From the NCBI GenBank assembly GCA_009839745.1, contig VXPE01000041.1, positions 27,677 through 91,676 on the forward strand: a stretch of 64,000 bases of DNA, written 5' to 3'. This DNA comes from Candidatus Poribacteria bacterium (GTDB taxonomy: Bacteria > Poribacteria > WGA-4E > WGA-3G). Below the pieces are notes generated by a model. That model saw only the letters and a program-made list of their open reading frames with translations. It did not search any database and was not told the origin of the DNA. Positions 17,071 through 24,992 of the stretch are shown piece after piece. A program made the position numbers and the translations under genes. Numbering within the stretch: position 1 is the first letter of the stretch; each line of letters opens with the position of its first letter.

Positions 17071-17162
17071 TGGTAGCCTGCAACAACGGCACAGGCGGAT
17101 ATAAGGGTATACCTTTCAATAAACAGAAGACTGTCGTTAACGCTTTGCGAATAATTAAAAAT
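17071..17162 (+). repeat. Leader repeat copy upstream of aapM
   Basis: The hairpin TAGCCTGC-AACAACGGC-ACAGGCGG (17074-17099) is followed about 55 bases later by a decayed tail CGAATAATTAAAAAT that abuts the ATG at 17163. It faces the minus-strand copy just before it, head to head. Confidence 0.7.
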
Positions 17163-18326
17163 ATGCAAGAAATGAAGCCCCCAGCCCATACAAAAGGTCC
17201 CGCACGATGGATTAAGGATAACTTATTTAACACTTGGTACAACGTGCTTTTAAGTTGTTTGGCGTTTATCTGCCTCTTTTTTATTTTTAAGGCACTTTTG
17301 ACATGGGCTTTCACAGAAGCGAAGTGGGGTGTTATTCCGGCTAACCTTCAGCTCTTTGGTGTTGGGGCTTATCCACGGGAACAGATATGGCGCGTATGGA
17401 GTGTGATTTATATTTTATGCGTGCTTGTGGGTTTGAGTGCCGGGATATGGGGTGGCTTGGTTCTCCGATTTGCCATTGTGCTTGGGGGTATTTGGTTCAT
17501 TGGTGCGCTGCTCCCTTTTGAACTCTCGACGCGAGGGTGGTTTTTAGGCGCGGTCGCCATAACAGCAGCCTCTTTTTTTCTTGGACGTGGCAGAACAGGG
17601 TTACGCCCTTGGATTTTGGGGGGTTGGTTGCTCTCCTTCCCCTTGATAATGATAGTGTTACGCGGGTTCGGGGAGAATGGTGTTCTCACAAGCAATTGGG
17701 GTGGACTTCTATTGACCCTAATTTTAGCGGTTGTAGGTATCGTCGTCTCTTTTCCACTTGGTGTATTTTTAGCACTCTGCCGTCAGAGCAATCTTCCTGT
17801 TATCCGATGGGTTTCAACGGCTTATATTGAGATGGTTCGCGGTGTGCCGTTGATAACAATCCTATTCATGGGGAGTATCTTGATACCGATCTTCATGCCG
17901 GGTTTTGATATTAACCAGGTTTTACGGATGATGATCGGGATCACTTTCTTCTCTGCCGCCTACATGGCGGAGAACGTTCGTGGGGGGCTCCAAGGGATTC
18001 CGCGCGGACAACATGAGGCAGCACAAGCGATCGGACTTAACTACGCACAGACAATGCTGTTGATCGTCTTACCGCAAGCACTCCGATCGGTCATTCCAGC
18101 GATTGTTGGACAATTCATCGCGTTGTTTAAGGACACATCTTTGGTTGCTATCATCGGGCTTATTGACCTCTTAGGTGTCGCCAGAAGTGTTATCGCCAAC
18201 CCAGACTGGTTCGGACTGCAAGCCGAGGTCTATCTGTTCGCTGCAATTATCTATTTCGTTTTCAGTTATTCCATGTCCTACGGCAGCCAGGAAATTGAGG
18301 ACGCGCTCCGTGTTGGGGAAATTTAG
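17163..18326 (+). CDS. aapM: Amino acid ABC transporter permease AapM
   Basis: 387 residues, the size of AapM. Six to eight TM segments are visible, with STAYIEMVRGVPLITILFMG and the EAA loop GQHEAAQAIGLNYAQTMLLI that docks on AapP. It pairs with AapQ. The frame is open upstream to 17070, where it would encode a translated repeat hairpin (ACNNGTGGYKG). I therefore start at ATG 17163, right after the repeat tail, with another ATG three codons later. Confidence 0.9.
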   Translation: MQEMKPPAHTKGPARWIKDNLFNTWYNVLLSCLAFICLFFIFKALLTWAFTEAKWGVIPANLQLFGVGAYPREQIWRVWSVIYILCVLVGLSAGIWGGLVLRFAIVLGGIWFIGALLPFELSTRGWFLGAVAITAASFFLGRGRTGLRPWILGGWLLSFPLIMIVLRGFGENGVLTSNWGGLLLTLILAVVGIVVSFPLGVFLALCRQSNLPVIRWVSTAYIEMVRGVPLITILFMGSILIPIFMPGFDINQVLRMMIGITFFSAAYMAENVRGGLQGIPRGQHEAAQAIGLNYAQTMLLIVLPQALRSVIPAIVGQFIALFKDTSLVAIIGLIDLLGVARSVIANPDWFGLQAEVYLFAAIIYFVFSYSMSYGSQEIEDALRVGEI

Positions 18327-18375
18327 GAATAGGTGTCGGAAGCATGTCACTGCACCAACCTACTTCGTTTAATTC

Positions 18376-19188
18376 ATGACCGACCTGACCGAACCGCAAG
18401 GAAAAATTAAAAAGATGAAGACGCATCTGACGGAACCGCAAGGAAAAATTAAAAATCCTATTATTATCTGCGAGGATGTACACAAATGGTTTGACGATTT
18501 CCATGTCCTCAAGGGGATTACGACCTCGTTTGAAAAAGGCGAAAGGGCGGTGATATGTGGTCCCTCCGGCTCCGGGAAGTCAACATTCATCCGAACCTTA
18601 AATCGCTTGGAGGAACATCAGCGCGGCACAATTGTCGTTGATGGCGTTGAGCTCAGTGATGATCTCCGCAATATCAATCTCATCCGTCAGGAAGTCGGTA
18701 TGGTGTTCCAACAGTTCAATCTGTTTCCGCACCTGACGAACCTGCAGAATATCACCTTAGGTCCCATCCGAGTCAGGAAGATGACGAAAAGTGAAGCCGA
18801 AGAGATCGCTTTATCGCTCTTAGAACGGGTGGATATTGCGGATCAGGCGGATAAGTATCCCTCAGAAATTTCAGGTGGACAACAGCAGCGGGTCGCAATC
18901 GCACGGGCATTGGCGATGGAGCCTAAGATTATGCTTTTCGATGAACCGACAAGTGCCCTGGATCCGGAGATGATTACGGAAGTGTTGGATGTGATGCGTG
19001 AACTCGCACGTTCCGGCATGACGATGTTGGTTGTGACGCATGAAATGGGATTTGCACGTGAGGTCGCCGATCGGATCCTTTTCTTTGATGAGGGAGCAAT
19101 TGTGGAGGACGCGGCACCCGCAGATTTCTTTGATAACCCACAGCACGAACGCACGAAGCTTTTCATCTCGCAAACGCTACAACATTAG
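18376..19188 (+). CDS. aapP: Amino acid ABC transporter ATPase AapP with repeat-derived N-terminus
   Basis: 270 residues. Walker A is GPSGSGKST (62-70), the signature is [14 protein letters not shown], and Walker B is [13 protein letters not shown]. It powers AapQM. The first 27 residues are unusual: they contain TEPQGKIK twice, because two leader-repeat tails lie in frame inside the coding sequence. The family normally begins at the next part, [14 protein letters not shown]. No ATG, GTG or TTG occurs between the second repeat and that region, so translation must start at 18376 or at ATG 18415 and read through the repeat (or use a non-standard ATT). Confidence 0.9.
   Translation: MTDLTEPQGKIKKMKTHLTEPQGKIKNPIIICEDVHKWFDDFHVLKGITTSFEKGERAVICGPSGSGKSTFIRTLNRLEEHQRGTIVVDGVELSDDLRNINLIRQEVGMVFQQFNLFPHLTNLQNITLGPIRVRKMTKSEAEEIALSLLERVDIADQADKYPSEISGGQQQRVAIARALAMEPKIMLFDEPTSALDPEMITEVLDVMRELARSGMTMLVVTHEMGFAREVADRILFFDEGAIVEDAAPADFFDNPQHERTKLFISQTLQH
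18385..18454 (+). repeat. Two leader-repeat tails inside the aapP N-terminus
   Basis: CTGACCGAACCGCAAGGAAA plus AATTAAAAA (18385-18413), and a second copy (18426-18454) with one change in the first block. Both are in the aapP frame and encode TEPQGKIK. Confidence 0.85.
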
Positions 19189-19290
19189 GGATATATTGAA
19201 ATAGGATACTTCCGCAGCATATTCGTTTATAGTAAAGTTTAGAATTAAAAAGACATTTTAACGCTCCGACATGCCTGCCTCACCTCGTAG

Positions 19291-19309
19291 GGGCGAGGTC
19301 CCCTCGCCC
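19291..19309. repeat. GGGCGAGG/CCTCGCCC hairpin
   Basis: A perfect 8-bp stem with a 3-base loop (GGGCGAGG-TCC-CCTCGCCC) lies in the gap between aapP and the DUF2283 gene. The same CGAGGT-CCTCGCCC core recurs inside a coding sequence at 31155-31180. It may also act as a transcription barrier between the convergent genes, although no U-tract follows. Confidence 0.55.
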
Positions 19310-19325
19310 GCTGTCAAATGTCCCA

Positions 19326-19700
19326 TTAATTATGGGTTTTACTATAATGTATTGCTTGTAGAAGTGTAATCGGGATTGTTTCGGAAATCGAAGGTGTATA
19401 CGATGAGAGCAAAAGCAGTTCATTACCCGGGGGACGTTGGAGAATCTCCAGCACAATCTCTTGCAGATCCTCGGGTAACTCCGCTAAGCCCGTGAGAGGA
19501 AAGCTCCGAGGTCCCATATCAGTCTTCTGAGCGAGTAGAGAGTATTCCAGAAAGGTCAACCCAACAGCCCTACGTTCTTGTTTATTGAACCGCAGTAAAA
19601 TGTGGGGAGTCAGTTCAATACCTGTTGCCTGTTCACCGGGGGCAAACGAAACGTAGAGTGTATCACTTACTTCATCGTAGTTAAAAATTGGTTGGGCCAT
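19326..19700 (-). CDS. DUF2283 domain protein
   Basis: 124 residues. The N-terminal half is DUF2283: YDEVSDTLYVSFAPGEQATG, ILLRFNKQERRAVGLTFLEY. This domain is a small beta-rich module often near toxin-antitoxin genes. The C-terminal half (LPEDLQEIVLEILQRPPGNE) is helical and not recognised. Its role is unknown. It is convergent with the aap operon. Confidence 0.75.
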   Translation of the reverse strand: MAQPIFNYDEVSDTLYVSFAPGEQATGIELTPHILLRFNKQERRAVGLTFLEYSLLAQKTDMGPRSFPLTGLAELPEDLQEIVLEILQRPPGNELLLLSSYTPSISETIPITLLQAIHYSKTHN

Positions 19701-19746
19701 ATATTTTCTCTTTACGTGTTAAAATACTAATCTCAGTCTGGTTTTT

Positions 19747-19775
19747 ATTATATCATACAAAATAAGTGAAAGCAA
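19747..19775 (-). promoter_or_regulatory. Likely promoter of the DUF2283 gene
   Basis: On the minus strand TTGCTT (19770-19775), a 17-base spacer and TATAAT (19747-19752) lie about 50 bases before the DUF2283 start. Confidence 0.55.
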
Positions 19776-19870
19776 AATATGATTTTTCAGAGGGTGAACG
19801 CGGCAGATTCTATAATTCAAAAGCCGTCTTTAATATCCTCAATTCTCACAAAAAAGAGATAGGACAAAAG

Positions 19871-20629
19871 ATGCGGTTGAATGGTAAAATAGCCATTGTC
19901 ACAGGAGCTGGACGCGGTATCGGCAGGGCGGTTGCGCTTCGGTTCGCCGAAGAGGGAGCGAAAGTCGTCGTTGACGACGTGAACGATGCCCTCGGCACAG
20001 AAACCGTCGCTGCTATAATCGATGCGGGTGGTGAAGCACTCTTCATTAATGCCGATGTCTCCGATGCTGCCGATGCGGAAAGTCTGGTTACGAGAACTGT
20101 TGACACCCACGGCACGGTTGATATTTTGGTGAACAACGCTATCTGCTCGACGGCTGATGTGCTGAACAACAACTGGGAAGCGAACTTAGCCGTCGCGCTT
20201 CAAGGCACCAGCCACTGTTCCAACGCTGTTATCCCCGTGATGCAAGCGGCTGGTGGCGGTAGCATCGTCAATATCGCTTCTGTCAACGGTCTCATCGGGT
20301 TACAGGCGATCCATGCGTATTCTGCTGCGAAAGGTGGCGTTATCGCTTTGACCCGCTCGATGGCAGTCGCACACGGTAAAGACAACATCCGTATCAACTG
20401 TATCTGTCCCGGAACGATTCAAACCGAAGTCTGGGAGCCGATGATGGAGCGGAACCCACAGATCTTGGACGAAATCACGCCCTGGTATCCGTTAGGACGG
20501 ATTGGACAACCGATTGATATCGCGAATGCCACGCTCTTCCTCGCCTCCGATGAAGCCAGTTTTGCAACAGGAGCGGTTTTCGTCATTGATGGTGGGTTGA
20601 CGGCAGGCAATCACCAATTTCCGATCTGA
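19871..20629 (+). CDS. Short-chain dehydrogenase/reductase
   Basis: 252 residues, classical SDR size. The NAD(P) site is TGAGRGIG (11-18), NNA is in LVNNAICS, and the catalytic residues are Ser in NIASVNG and Tyr/Lys in [27 protein letters not shown] and FVIDGGLT end the fold. The cofactor-binding Asp in DDVND suggests NAD rather than NADP. The substrate is unknown. ATG 19871 with AGGA 6 bases upstream is chosen, since the open frame upstream to 19766 is not family-like. Confidence 0.9.
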   Translation: MRLNGKIAIVTGAGRGIGRAVALRFAEEGAKVVVDDVNDALGTETVAAIIDAGGEALFINADVSDAADAESLVTRTVDTHGTVDILVNNAICSTADVLNNNWEANLAVALQGTSHCSNAVIPVMQAAGGGSIVNIASVNGLIGLQAIHAYSAAKGGVIALTRSMAVAHGKDNIRINCICPGTIQTEVWEPMMERNPQILDEITPWYPLGRIGQPIDIANATLFLASDEASFATGAVFVIDGGLTAGNHQFPI

Positions 20630-20696
20630 CGACTGATACTGCTAAAGTGTGGAAGTTGATTTATAGAAATGGTCTGTTTCTGCTTCCATTTTCACC

Positions 20697-20726
20697 TTGA
20701 AATTTGCCAACTATCAGGGGTATAAT
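20697..20726 (+). promoter_or_regulatory. Promoter of the PIN toxin pair
   Basis: TTGAAA (20697-20702), an 18-base spacer and TATAAT (20721-20726) lie about 115 bases before the antitoxin. The 212-base gap otherwise shows no feature that I can name. Confidence 0.6.
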
Positions 20727-20841
20727 AACCTGAATTCTATAGAAGGAACTATGTGTTTCTGCTACGCCATCTACGAAAGGAACACAGCAACTCTGTAGCG
20801 AACATCTGGAATAACAGAGAGAAGTCGAAAAGGAAATTAAA

Positions 20842-21099
20842 ATGGAATTGACTGTTAAATTGACAACCCAGCAGGTTATTGATTTTATCCGACAAATGCC
20901 CGGAGAGGAAAGGTTAGCGGTTGTTCTTGCGCTTGCAAAGGAGTCCCTGCCCGGACGCACTGAACGGATGAAGTCCCTTGAATCAAATGTCCAGAAAATC
21001 TGTGCTGAACGAGGATTAGATTGGAACACAATGACAGACGAGGAGCGCCAAGATTTCATCAACGATGTTGTCCATGAGGACCGTGAATGCGTCCAATAG
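20842..21099 (+). CDS. Putative antitoxin of the PIN pair
   Basis: 85 residues. It is small, charged and helical: TTQQVIDFIRQMPGEERLAV, then ALAKESLPGRTERMKSL, and TDEERQDFINDVVHEDRECV at the end. The C-terminal ERQDFINDVVHEDR-type helix is typical of antitoxins placed before COG1569 PIN toxins. No DNA-binding motif is obvious. A GGAAATTAAA stretch abuts the ATG and resembles the tail of the leader repeat. The next gene starts inside its last codons. Confidence 0.75.
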   Translation: MELTVKLTTQQVIDFIRQMPGEERLAVVLALAKESLPGRTERMKSLESNVQKICAERGLDWNTMTDEERQDFINDVVHEDRECVQ

Positions 21100-21452
21100 T
21101 AGTTTACGATACAAATATCCTGATATCGGGCATGATTTGGGGAGGCACTCCTTATGACTGTATTGCGCTTGCACAACGAAATAGAGTTGAAGCGGGAACC
21201 TGTGCTGAAATACTTGATGAATTTTCGGAAAAGTTAACGACCAAATTTAAGGCTTCTCCGTTGCAAACAGCGGAAATAGTGACTGAACTCCTCACTTTTC
21301 ATCAATCCATCAAAATTGTGAACCAACTTAAGGGTGTCACTGCGGATCCTGATGACGACAAGGTGATAGAATGTGCTGTTGTAGGCGGTGCGACTCACAT
21401 TGTTACGGGTGGTGATAGACCTCCGACTGATGAAGTTTGTGCTACACAATAG
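21087..21452 (+). CDS. PIN-domain toxin (COG1569), C-terminally frameshifted
   Basis: 121 residues of the putative-toxin PIN family (TIGR00305 type). VVYDTNILISGMIWGGTPYD at the N-terminus carries the first metal Asp, AEILDEF the Glu, and DPDDDKVIECAVVGGATHIV the C-terminal Asp cluster. These enzymes cut RNA. After VTGGDR the sequence leaves the family. Normally a helix and a strand follow, and the likely remainder can be seen in other frames (LRLMKFVLHN, then GVDIKEEIIL). The toxin is therefore probably truncated and may be inactive. It overlaps its antitoxin by 13 bases. Confidence 0.8.
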   Translation: MRPIVVYDTNILISGMIWGGTPYDCIALAQRNRVEAGTCAEILDEFSEKLTTKFKASPLQTAEIVTELLTFHQSIKIVNQLKGVTADPDDDKVIECAVVGGATHIVTGGDRPPTDEVCATQ

Positions 21453-21596
21453 GGTGTTGACATCAAAGAAGAGATAATCTTGACCATACTAACGTGAGTT
21501 TGATAAAAGTGGGATGTCGGGTTTCGCTATCGCTATTTAGACGAAAAAGGTCTTGAAAAAAGGCGTATTTTTCCAACTTTTCCAGTTTTTAGGTGT

Positions 21597-21655
21597 ATTT
21601 ACCGCTCTACCTAGAGGAAACACCCCAGCAAAAACACCTACAAATTTATTTTCAA
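21597..21655 (+). repeat. 58-base inverted repeat, left copy
   Basis: It reads TTTACCGCTCTACCTAGAGG, AAACACCCCAGCAAAAACAC and CTACAAATTTATTTTCAA. The copy at 23503-23561 is the same on the other strand with about six changes. It sits exactly at the point where the mod remnant begins. Confidence 0.8.
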
Positions 21656-22343
21656 ACTGGCGTTATCAGAGATATTGATAGAAATAGAGGGCGATGTGTA
21701 TCGGAAATCAAAACTGACGAATTTGTGGAACATTCCAAATGCCAGTTTGCATCTTGAAGGTGGCGTTGAGTTCAAAAATGGCAAAAAACCCGAAGTGTTG
21801 CTTAAAAAAATACTTAGTTTCGGCACGGTTGAAGGCGATCTGATTATGGATTTTCACGTTGGGAGCGGTACAGCCGCCGCGGTTGCTCATAAGATGGGCA
21901 GGCAGTATATAGGCATTGAACAGATGGATTACGTGAAAACCATCACAATAGAACGCTTAACAAAGGTGGTTGCTGGCGAGTCGAGCGGCATCTCCAGATC
22001 TGTCAACTGGCAAGGTGGAGGTGACTTCATTTATTGTGAATTAATGCCCTACAACCAAGTTTTCATGGAACGAATCCAATCAGCAAGATCAAGTGAAGAA
22101 CTTTTGGGCATCTATCGCGATATGTCAAAAGATTCCGTTCTGAATTGGTACATCAAACCTCAAAAACCCGAGGAGGCAGAATAACACTTTATCGCTATCA
22201 ACGACGCTGAGAAACAGAAACAACTGTTAGCGGAGCTGCTGGATAAGAACCAATTGTATGTCCATCTCTCGGAAATAGAGGACGAGACATTTGCGGTCAG
22301 TGAAGCAGATAAAGCATTAAACAGGGCATTTTATGCGGAATAA
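21656..22343 (+). pseudogene. Type III restriction methylase (mod) remnant
   Basis: The C-terminal half of a type III N6-adenine methylase. GGVEFKNGKKPEVLLKKILS and the SAM motif DFHVGSGT with GRQYIGIEQMDY are present. The catalytic DPPY part is missing, because the sequence starts right after the 58-base repeat. A TAA at 22182 interrupts the frame, but the same frame continues with AINDAEKQKQLLAELLDKNQ and SEIEDETFAVSEADKALNRA up to 22343, the ordinary Mod C-terminus. It is therefore truncated and has a premature stop, so it is inactive. Confidence 0.85.
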
Positions 22344-23175
22344 AAAAGTCGCAAAAGGAGCTCCTTCAATCCGTCACTATTTCGTAGATGAAGGCGGCGA
22401 TGGTATCTTATTTTCACGTAAAGGAGAAATTCGCGTTGGGACAGAGGGGTGTTCTCGGTTTTTTATACTCGGTCTACTTGATGTATCGGATCCGTCGGTA
22501 TTAAAGGAGCGTTTTGATGAACTGCGAGCCCGACTGATGCGTGATCCCTATTTCAGAGGTGTACCGTCTATGCAGCCGGACGAGCGAAAGACAGCAGTTG
22601 CATTCCACGCGAAAGATGATTTGCCTGAAGTCCGCAGGGATGTTTTTAGGATTTTACGTGACACTGAAGGATTACGTTTTTTCGCTGTCGTTGCTGACAA
22701 ATTGAGCGTCCTTGAATACGTACGCCAACGCAACAAACGAGAACCTGATTATGGTTATCATCCTAACGAACTTTACGACTATTTGGCAGAATGTTTGTTG
22801 AAGGAACGATTAGGTCAGCATAGCAGCTATAATATTATTTTTTCAAAACATGGGAAATCTGACAGGCTCGACGTTTTGCAGAACCTTGTTGAAACTGCAT
22901 CCGAACGACCATCACAACAACAGAATATCAGCACCGATTCTGTTCCGTATGTATCCGCTGCGACACCGACGGAACATGCAGGTTTGCAAGCAGTCGACTA
23001 TTTTGTTTGGGCACTACAGAGACTCTGTGAACGAGATGAGGAGCGATATCTGGCATATTTATGGAAGGCTTTTCGACTTATACACGATATTGATGATACA
23101 CGGGAAACCATTAATGGCATTTATTATACCCAAAGGAATCCTTTGACAGCGGAGACCTTAAGGTGGAGAAAATAA
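22333..23175 (+). CDS. DUF3800 domain protein
   Basis: 280 residues. YFVDEGGDG near residue 16 and HAGLQAVDYFVWALQRLCER near residue 220 are the two conserved acidic blocks of DUF3800, an RNase H-like fold suspected of nuclease activity. LIHDIDDTRE is near the end. The gene overlaps the last bases of the mod remnant and is intact, while restriction genes on both sides are broken. DUF3800 genes are often found with mobile or defence genes and with structured RNAs. Such an RNA-like element starts one base after its stop. Confidence 0.85.
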   Translation: MRNKKVAKGAPSIRHYFVDEGGDGILFSRKGEIRVGTEGCSRFFILGLLDVSDPSVLKERFDELRARLMRDPYFRGVPSMQPDERKTAVAFHAKDDLPEVRRDVFRILRDTEGLRFFAVVADKLSVLEYVRQRNKREPDYGYHPNELYDYLAECLLKERLGQHSSYNIIFSKHGKSDRLDVLQNLVETASERPSQQQNISTDSVPYVSAATPTEHAGLQAVDYFVWALQRLCERDEERYLAYLWKAFRLIHDIDDTRETINGIYYTQRNPLTAETLRWRK

Positions 23176-23176
23176 G

Positions 23177-23249
23177 AAGTCAGGGATATAGGATTGTACG
23201 AACCGCAGCCCGACAATCACGTGGCATGGAGCCATTTCGTCCCTGACTT
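23177..23249 (+). ncRNA. Three-way-junction RNA candidate, DUF3800-associated
   Basis: P1 is AAGTCAGGGA (23177-23186) with TCCCTGACTT (23240-23249), a perfect 10-bp stem. Inside it are P2, GATTGT/ACAATC with a 15-base loop (23192-23218), and P3, TGGC-ATGGA-GCCA (23222-23234). The layout fits the published observation that several candidate RNA structures (the DUF3800 motifs) lie next to DUF3800 genes. Which motif this is, and its function, I cannot say. It is not a plain terminator, since no U-run follows directly. Confidence 0.65.
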
Positions 23250-23388
23250 TCCAAAATTATAATACATTTAGTGCTAAATGTCAACATTTTTTTTAAAGAT
23301 TTAGTATCAGTAAGGAAATAAGGCGTTTTATGGCGATTCTTGATAAATCGTCCTACATTGAGACGGAAAAAGAAAGGTAGATCGAGAG

Positions 23389-23520
23389 ATGCTAATAGAC
23401 GAGTTTAAGGCAACATATACCTTGCGTTCCAAAGCCGTTCATACCGGAGAACTTCCGCAAACAGTCAAGATTAGGAAAGGTGAGTCTATTCCTAACGTGA
23501 ACTTGAAAATAAATTCGTAG
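23389..23520 (+). pseudogene. Short HEPN-like remnant
   Basis: A 43-codon frame starting MLIDEFKATYTLRSKAVHTG. RSKAVH fits the RNase-type R-x4-H motif of HEPN domains, and ELPQTVKIRKGESIPNVNLK follows. It is cut off where the right copy of the 58-base repeat begins, so it is probably the end of a broken gene. The family call is tentative. Confidence 0.35.
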
Positions 23521-23561
23521 GTGTTTTTGCTTGGGTATTTCCCCCAGGTAGAGCGGTAAAA
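23503..23561 (-). repeat. 58-base inverted repeat, right copy
   Basis: On the minus strand it gives TTTTACCGCTCTACCTGGGG, GAAATACCCAAGCAAAAACA and CCTACGAATTTATTTTCAA, matching the left copy at 21597-21655. It lies at the boundary of the res remnant. Confidence 0.8.
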
Positions 23562-24051
23562 CAACCGAAAAAACGCAACTAATCCGCGTGCTGATGAGAA
23601 TCACGAGGCCGAGCGTCTCGCGAAAGCCGAAGAATGGTTTGCTTTTAATGGTCTCTACGGCACCGGTGAAGAAAAAGCATTCGTGCAATTTCTACAGACA
23701 CATCTTGAGGAGCTACAAAAAACTTACGATGGTGTTTATCTCATCCGCAACGAGAGACATTTTTCCATCTATAATTTTTTTGATGGACAAGCCTTCCAAC
23801 CCGATTTTGTCCTCTTTTTGGGCAAGGAAAACGGTGAGACACTGAGTTACCAACTTTTTATTGAACCTAAAGGCGAGCACATTGAAGACTTTGACAGATG
23901 GAAAGAAGATTTTCTGAAAGAGATTGATACCGAACGTAAAAGTGAACTCATCATAGAGGATAAGCACTATCGCATTATCGGTTTACCGTTTTATCAGGAG
24001 AAAAACCAAAATCAATTCCGTGAAACTCTTGATGAAGTCCTACAATTATAA
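23560..24051 (+). pseudogene. Type III restriction enzyme (res) C-terminal remnant
   Basis: The open frame after the right repeat encodes ERLAKAEEWFAFNGLYGTGE, then VYLIRNERHFSIYNFFDGQA and FQPDFVLFL with QLFIEPKGEHIEDFDRWKED, which is the PD-(D/E)xK nuclease end of a type III Res subunit. The helicase part (about 700 residues) is absent. The piece runs to the normal Res C-terminus. A GTG at 23683 could still start a 122-residue product, but it would be without the translocase. Confidence 0.8.
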
Positions 24052-24076
24052 ACATCAAATTTACGAGGAACAGCCA

Positions 24077-24928
24077 ATGGTAACACAAGAGCAGGTCGAT
24101 TTTTTTCAGGAAAACGGCTACCTTAAATTTGGGAGCGTTTTAGATAGCGATGGCGTTGCAGCCATGCGCGCCGGGTTGGATGCGGTCATTGAATTAGAAC
24201 TTAATGAAGGCGACGATTCCTCACCGGAGTTCAAATACGGACACGACCGACGCGAGAACCGACTCAATCGGGGAAGCGGGCACCCGCGCGCGATTCATCA
24301 GTACATTAACATGTGGAAGCGGGATCCCCATTATGAGGCAGCTATTCATCACCCACTTATCGCTGGGACGGCACGCGCCCTGCTGAATACACCTGAGGTC
24401 CGGCTTTGGCACGATCAGGTGATTTCCAAACCCCCAGAGGATAACGGTCATTTCGCATTCCATCACGATTTTTTCTTTTGGCCCCTCAGCCCACCGAATA
24501 TTGTAAGCTGCTGGCTCGCGTTGGACGATGCAACGGTGGATAGTGGGTGCATGCACGTTATGCCGAAGAGCCACAAAGACGAACGCTTTTCCGTCGCAGC
24601 GAGGGCTGCAGCAAATGCAGCAGCAGCAAAGGCGCGCGAGGCAGGGCGAGAACCGCCGTCTGACCAGTGGGCAGAAAGACGGGAGTTGAGCATTGATCAC
24701 GGCATTCCGGTGGAACTGAAAGCCGGCGAATGCATGTTTCATCACTGTCTCAACTGGCACGGCACGCCGCCGAATGTTACGGAGCATCAACGCCGCGCCT
24801 TCGTCATGATTTTCATGGCACAAGAGGTTTGCTATAACAACGCGCAATCCCCGAACCACGTCCTCGTCCCGACAATCGAGGTCGCGGATGGTGAGCAGCT
24901 CGTCGGCGAAGCGTTTCCCGTCGCGTAA
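24077..24928 (+). CDS. Phytanoyl-CoA dioxygenase family protein
   Basis: 283 residues. QVDFFQENGYLKFGSVLD starts the PhyH fold. The iron site is FHHDFFFW (HxD) and HHCLNWHGTPPN (distal His), with RRAFVMIFM carrying the 2-oxoglutarate Arg. An Ala-rich helical insert (AARAAANAAAAKAREAG) lies between SHKDERFS and the second metal part. It is different in sequence from the dioxygenase at 9756. GAGGA lies about 7 bases before the chosen ATG, which follows MKLLMKSYNY-type residues of a longer frame. Confidence 0.88.
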   Translation: MVTQEQVDFFQENGYLKFGSVLDSDGVAAMRAGLDAVIELELNEGDDSSPEFKYGHDRRENRLNRGSGHPRAIHQYINMWKRDPHYEAAIHHPLIAGTARALLNTPEVRLWHDQVISKPPEDNGHFAFHHDFFFWPLSPPNIVSCWLALDDATVDSGCMHVMPKSHKDERFSVAARAAANAAAAKAREAGREPPSDQWAERRELSIDHGIPVELKAGECMFHHCLNWHGTPPNVTEHQRRAFVMIFMAQEVCYNNAQSPNHVLVPTIEVADGEQLVGEAFPVA

Positions 24929-24992
24929 CTGTACCTCTTTTATACTGTTCGTAGTAGCGCAATTCATTGCGCGTTCAAGTAGGGTTGATCCA

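Noticed and set aside
17070-17162. Longer N-terminus for aapM
   Set aside because: It would translate the hairpin of the leader repeat, and a better start lies just after the repeat tail.
22182-22184. Stop inside the mod remnant read as a recoded codon
   Set aside because: The codon is TAA, not TGA, and the gene is already truncated at its 5' end, so a nonsense mutation is the simple explanation.
23392-23688. A 98-codon minus-strand frame containing LRIYFQ-type sequence
   Set aside because: It is mostly the translated 58-base repeat plus antisense to the HEPN-like and res remnants.
24221-24967. A 248-codon minus-strand frame opposite the dioxygenase at 24077
   Set aside because: Antisense shadow of a gene with the complete PhyH iron site.
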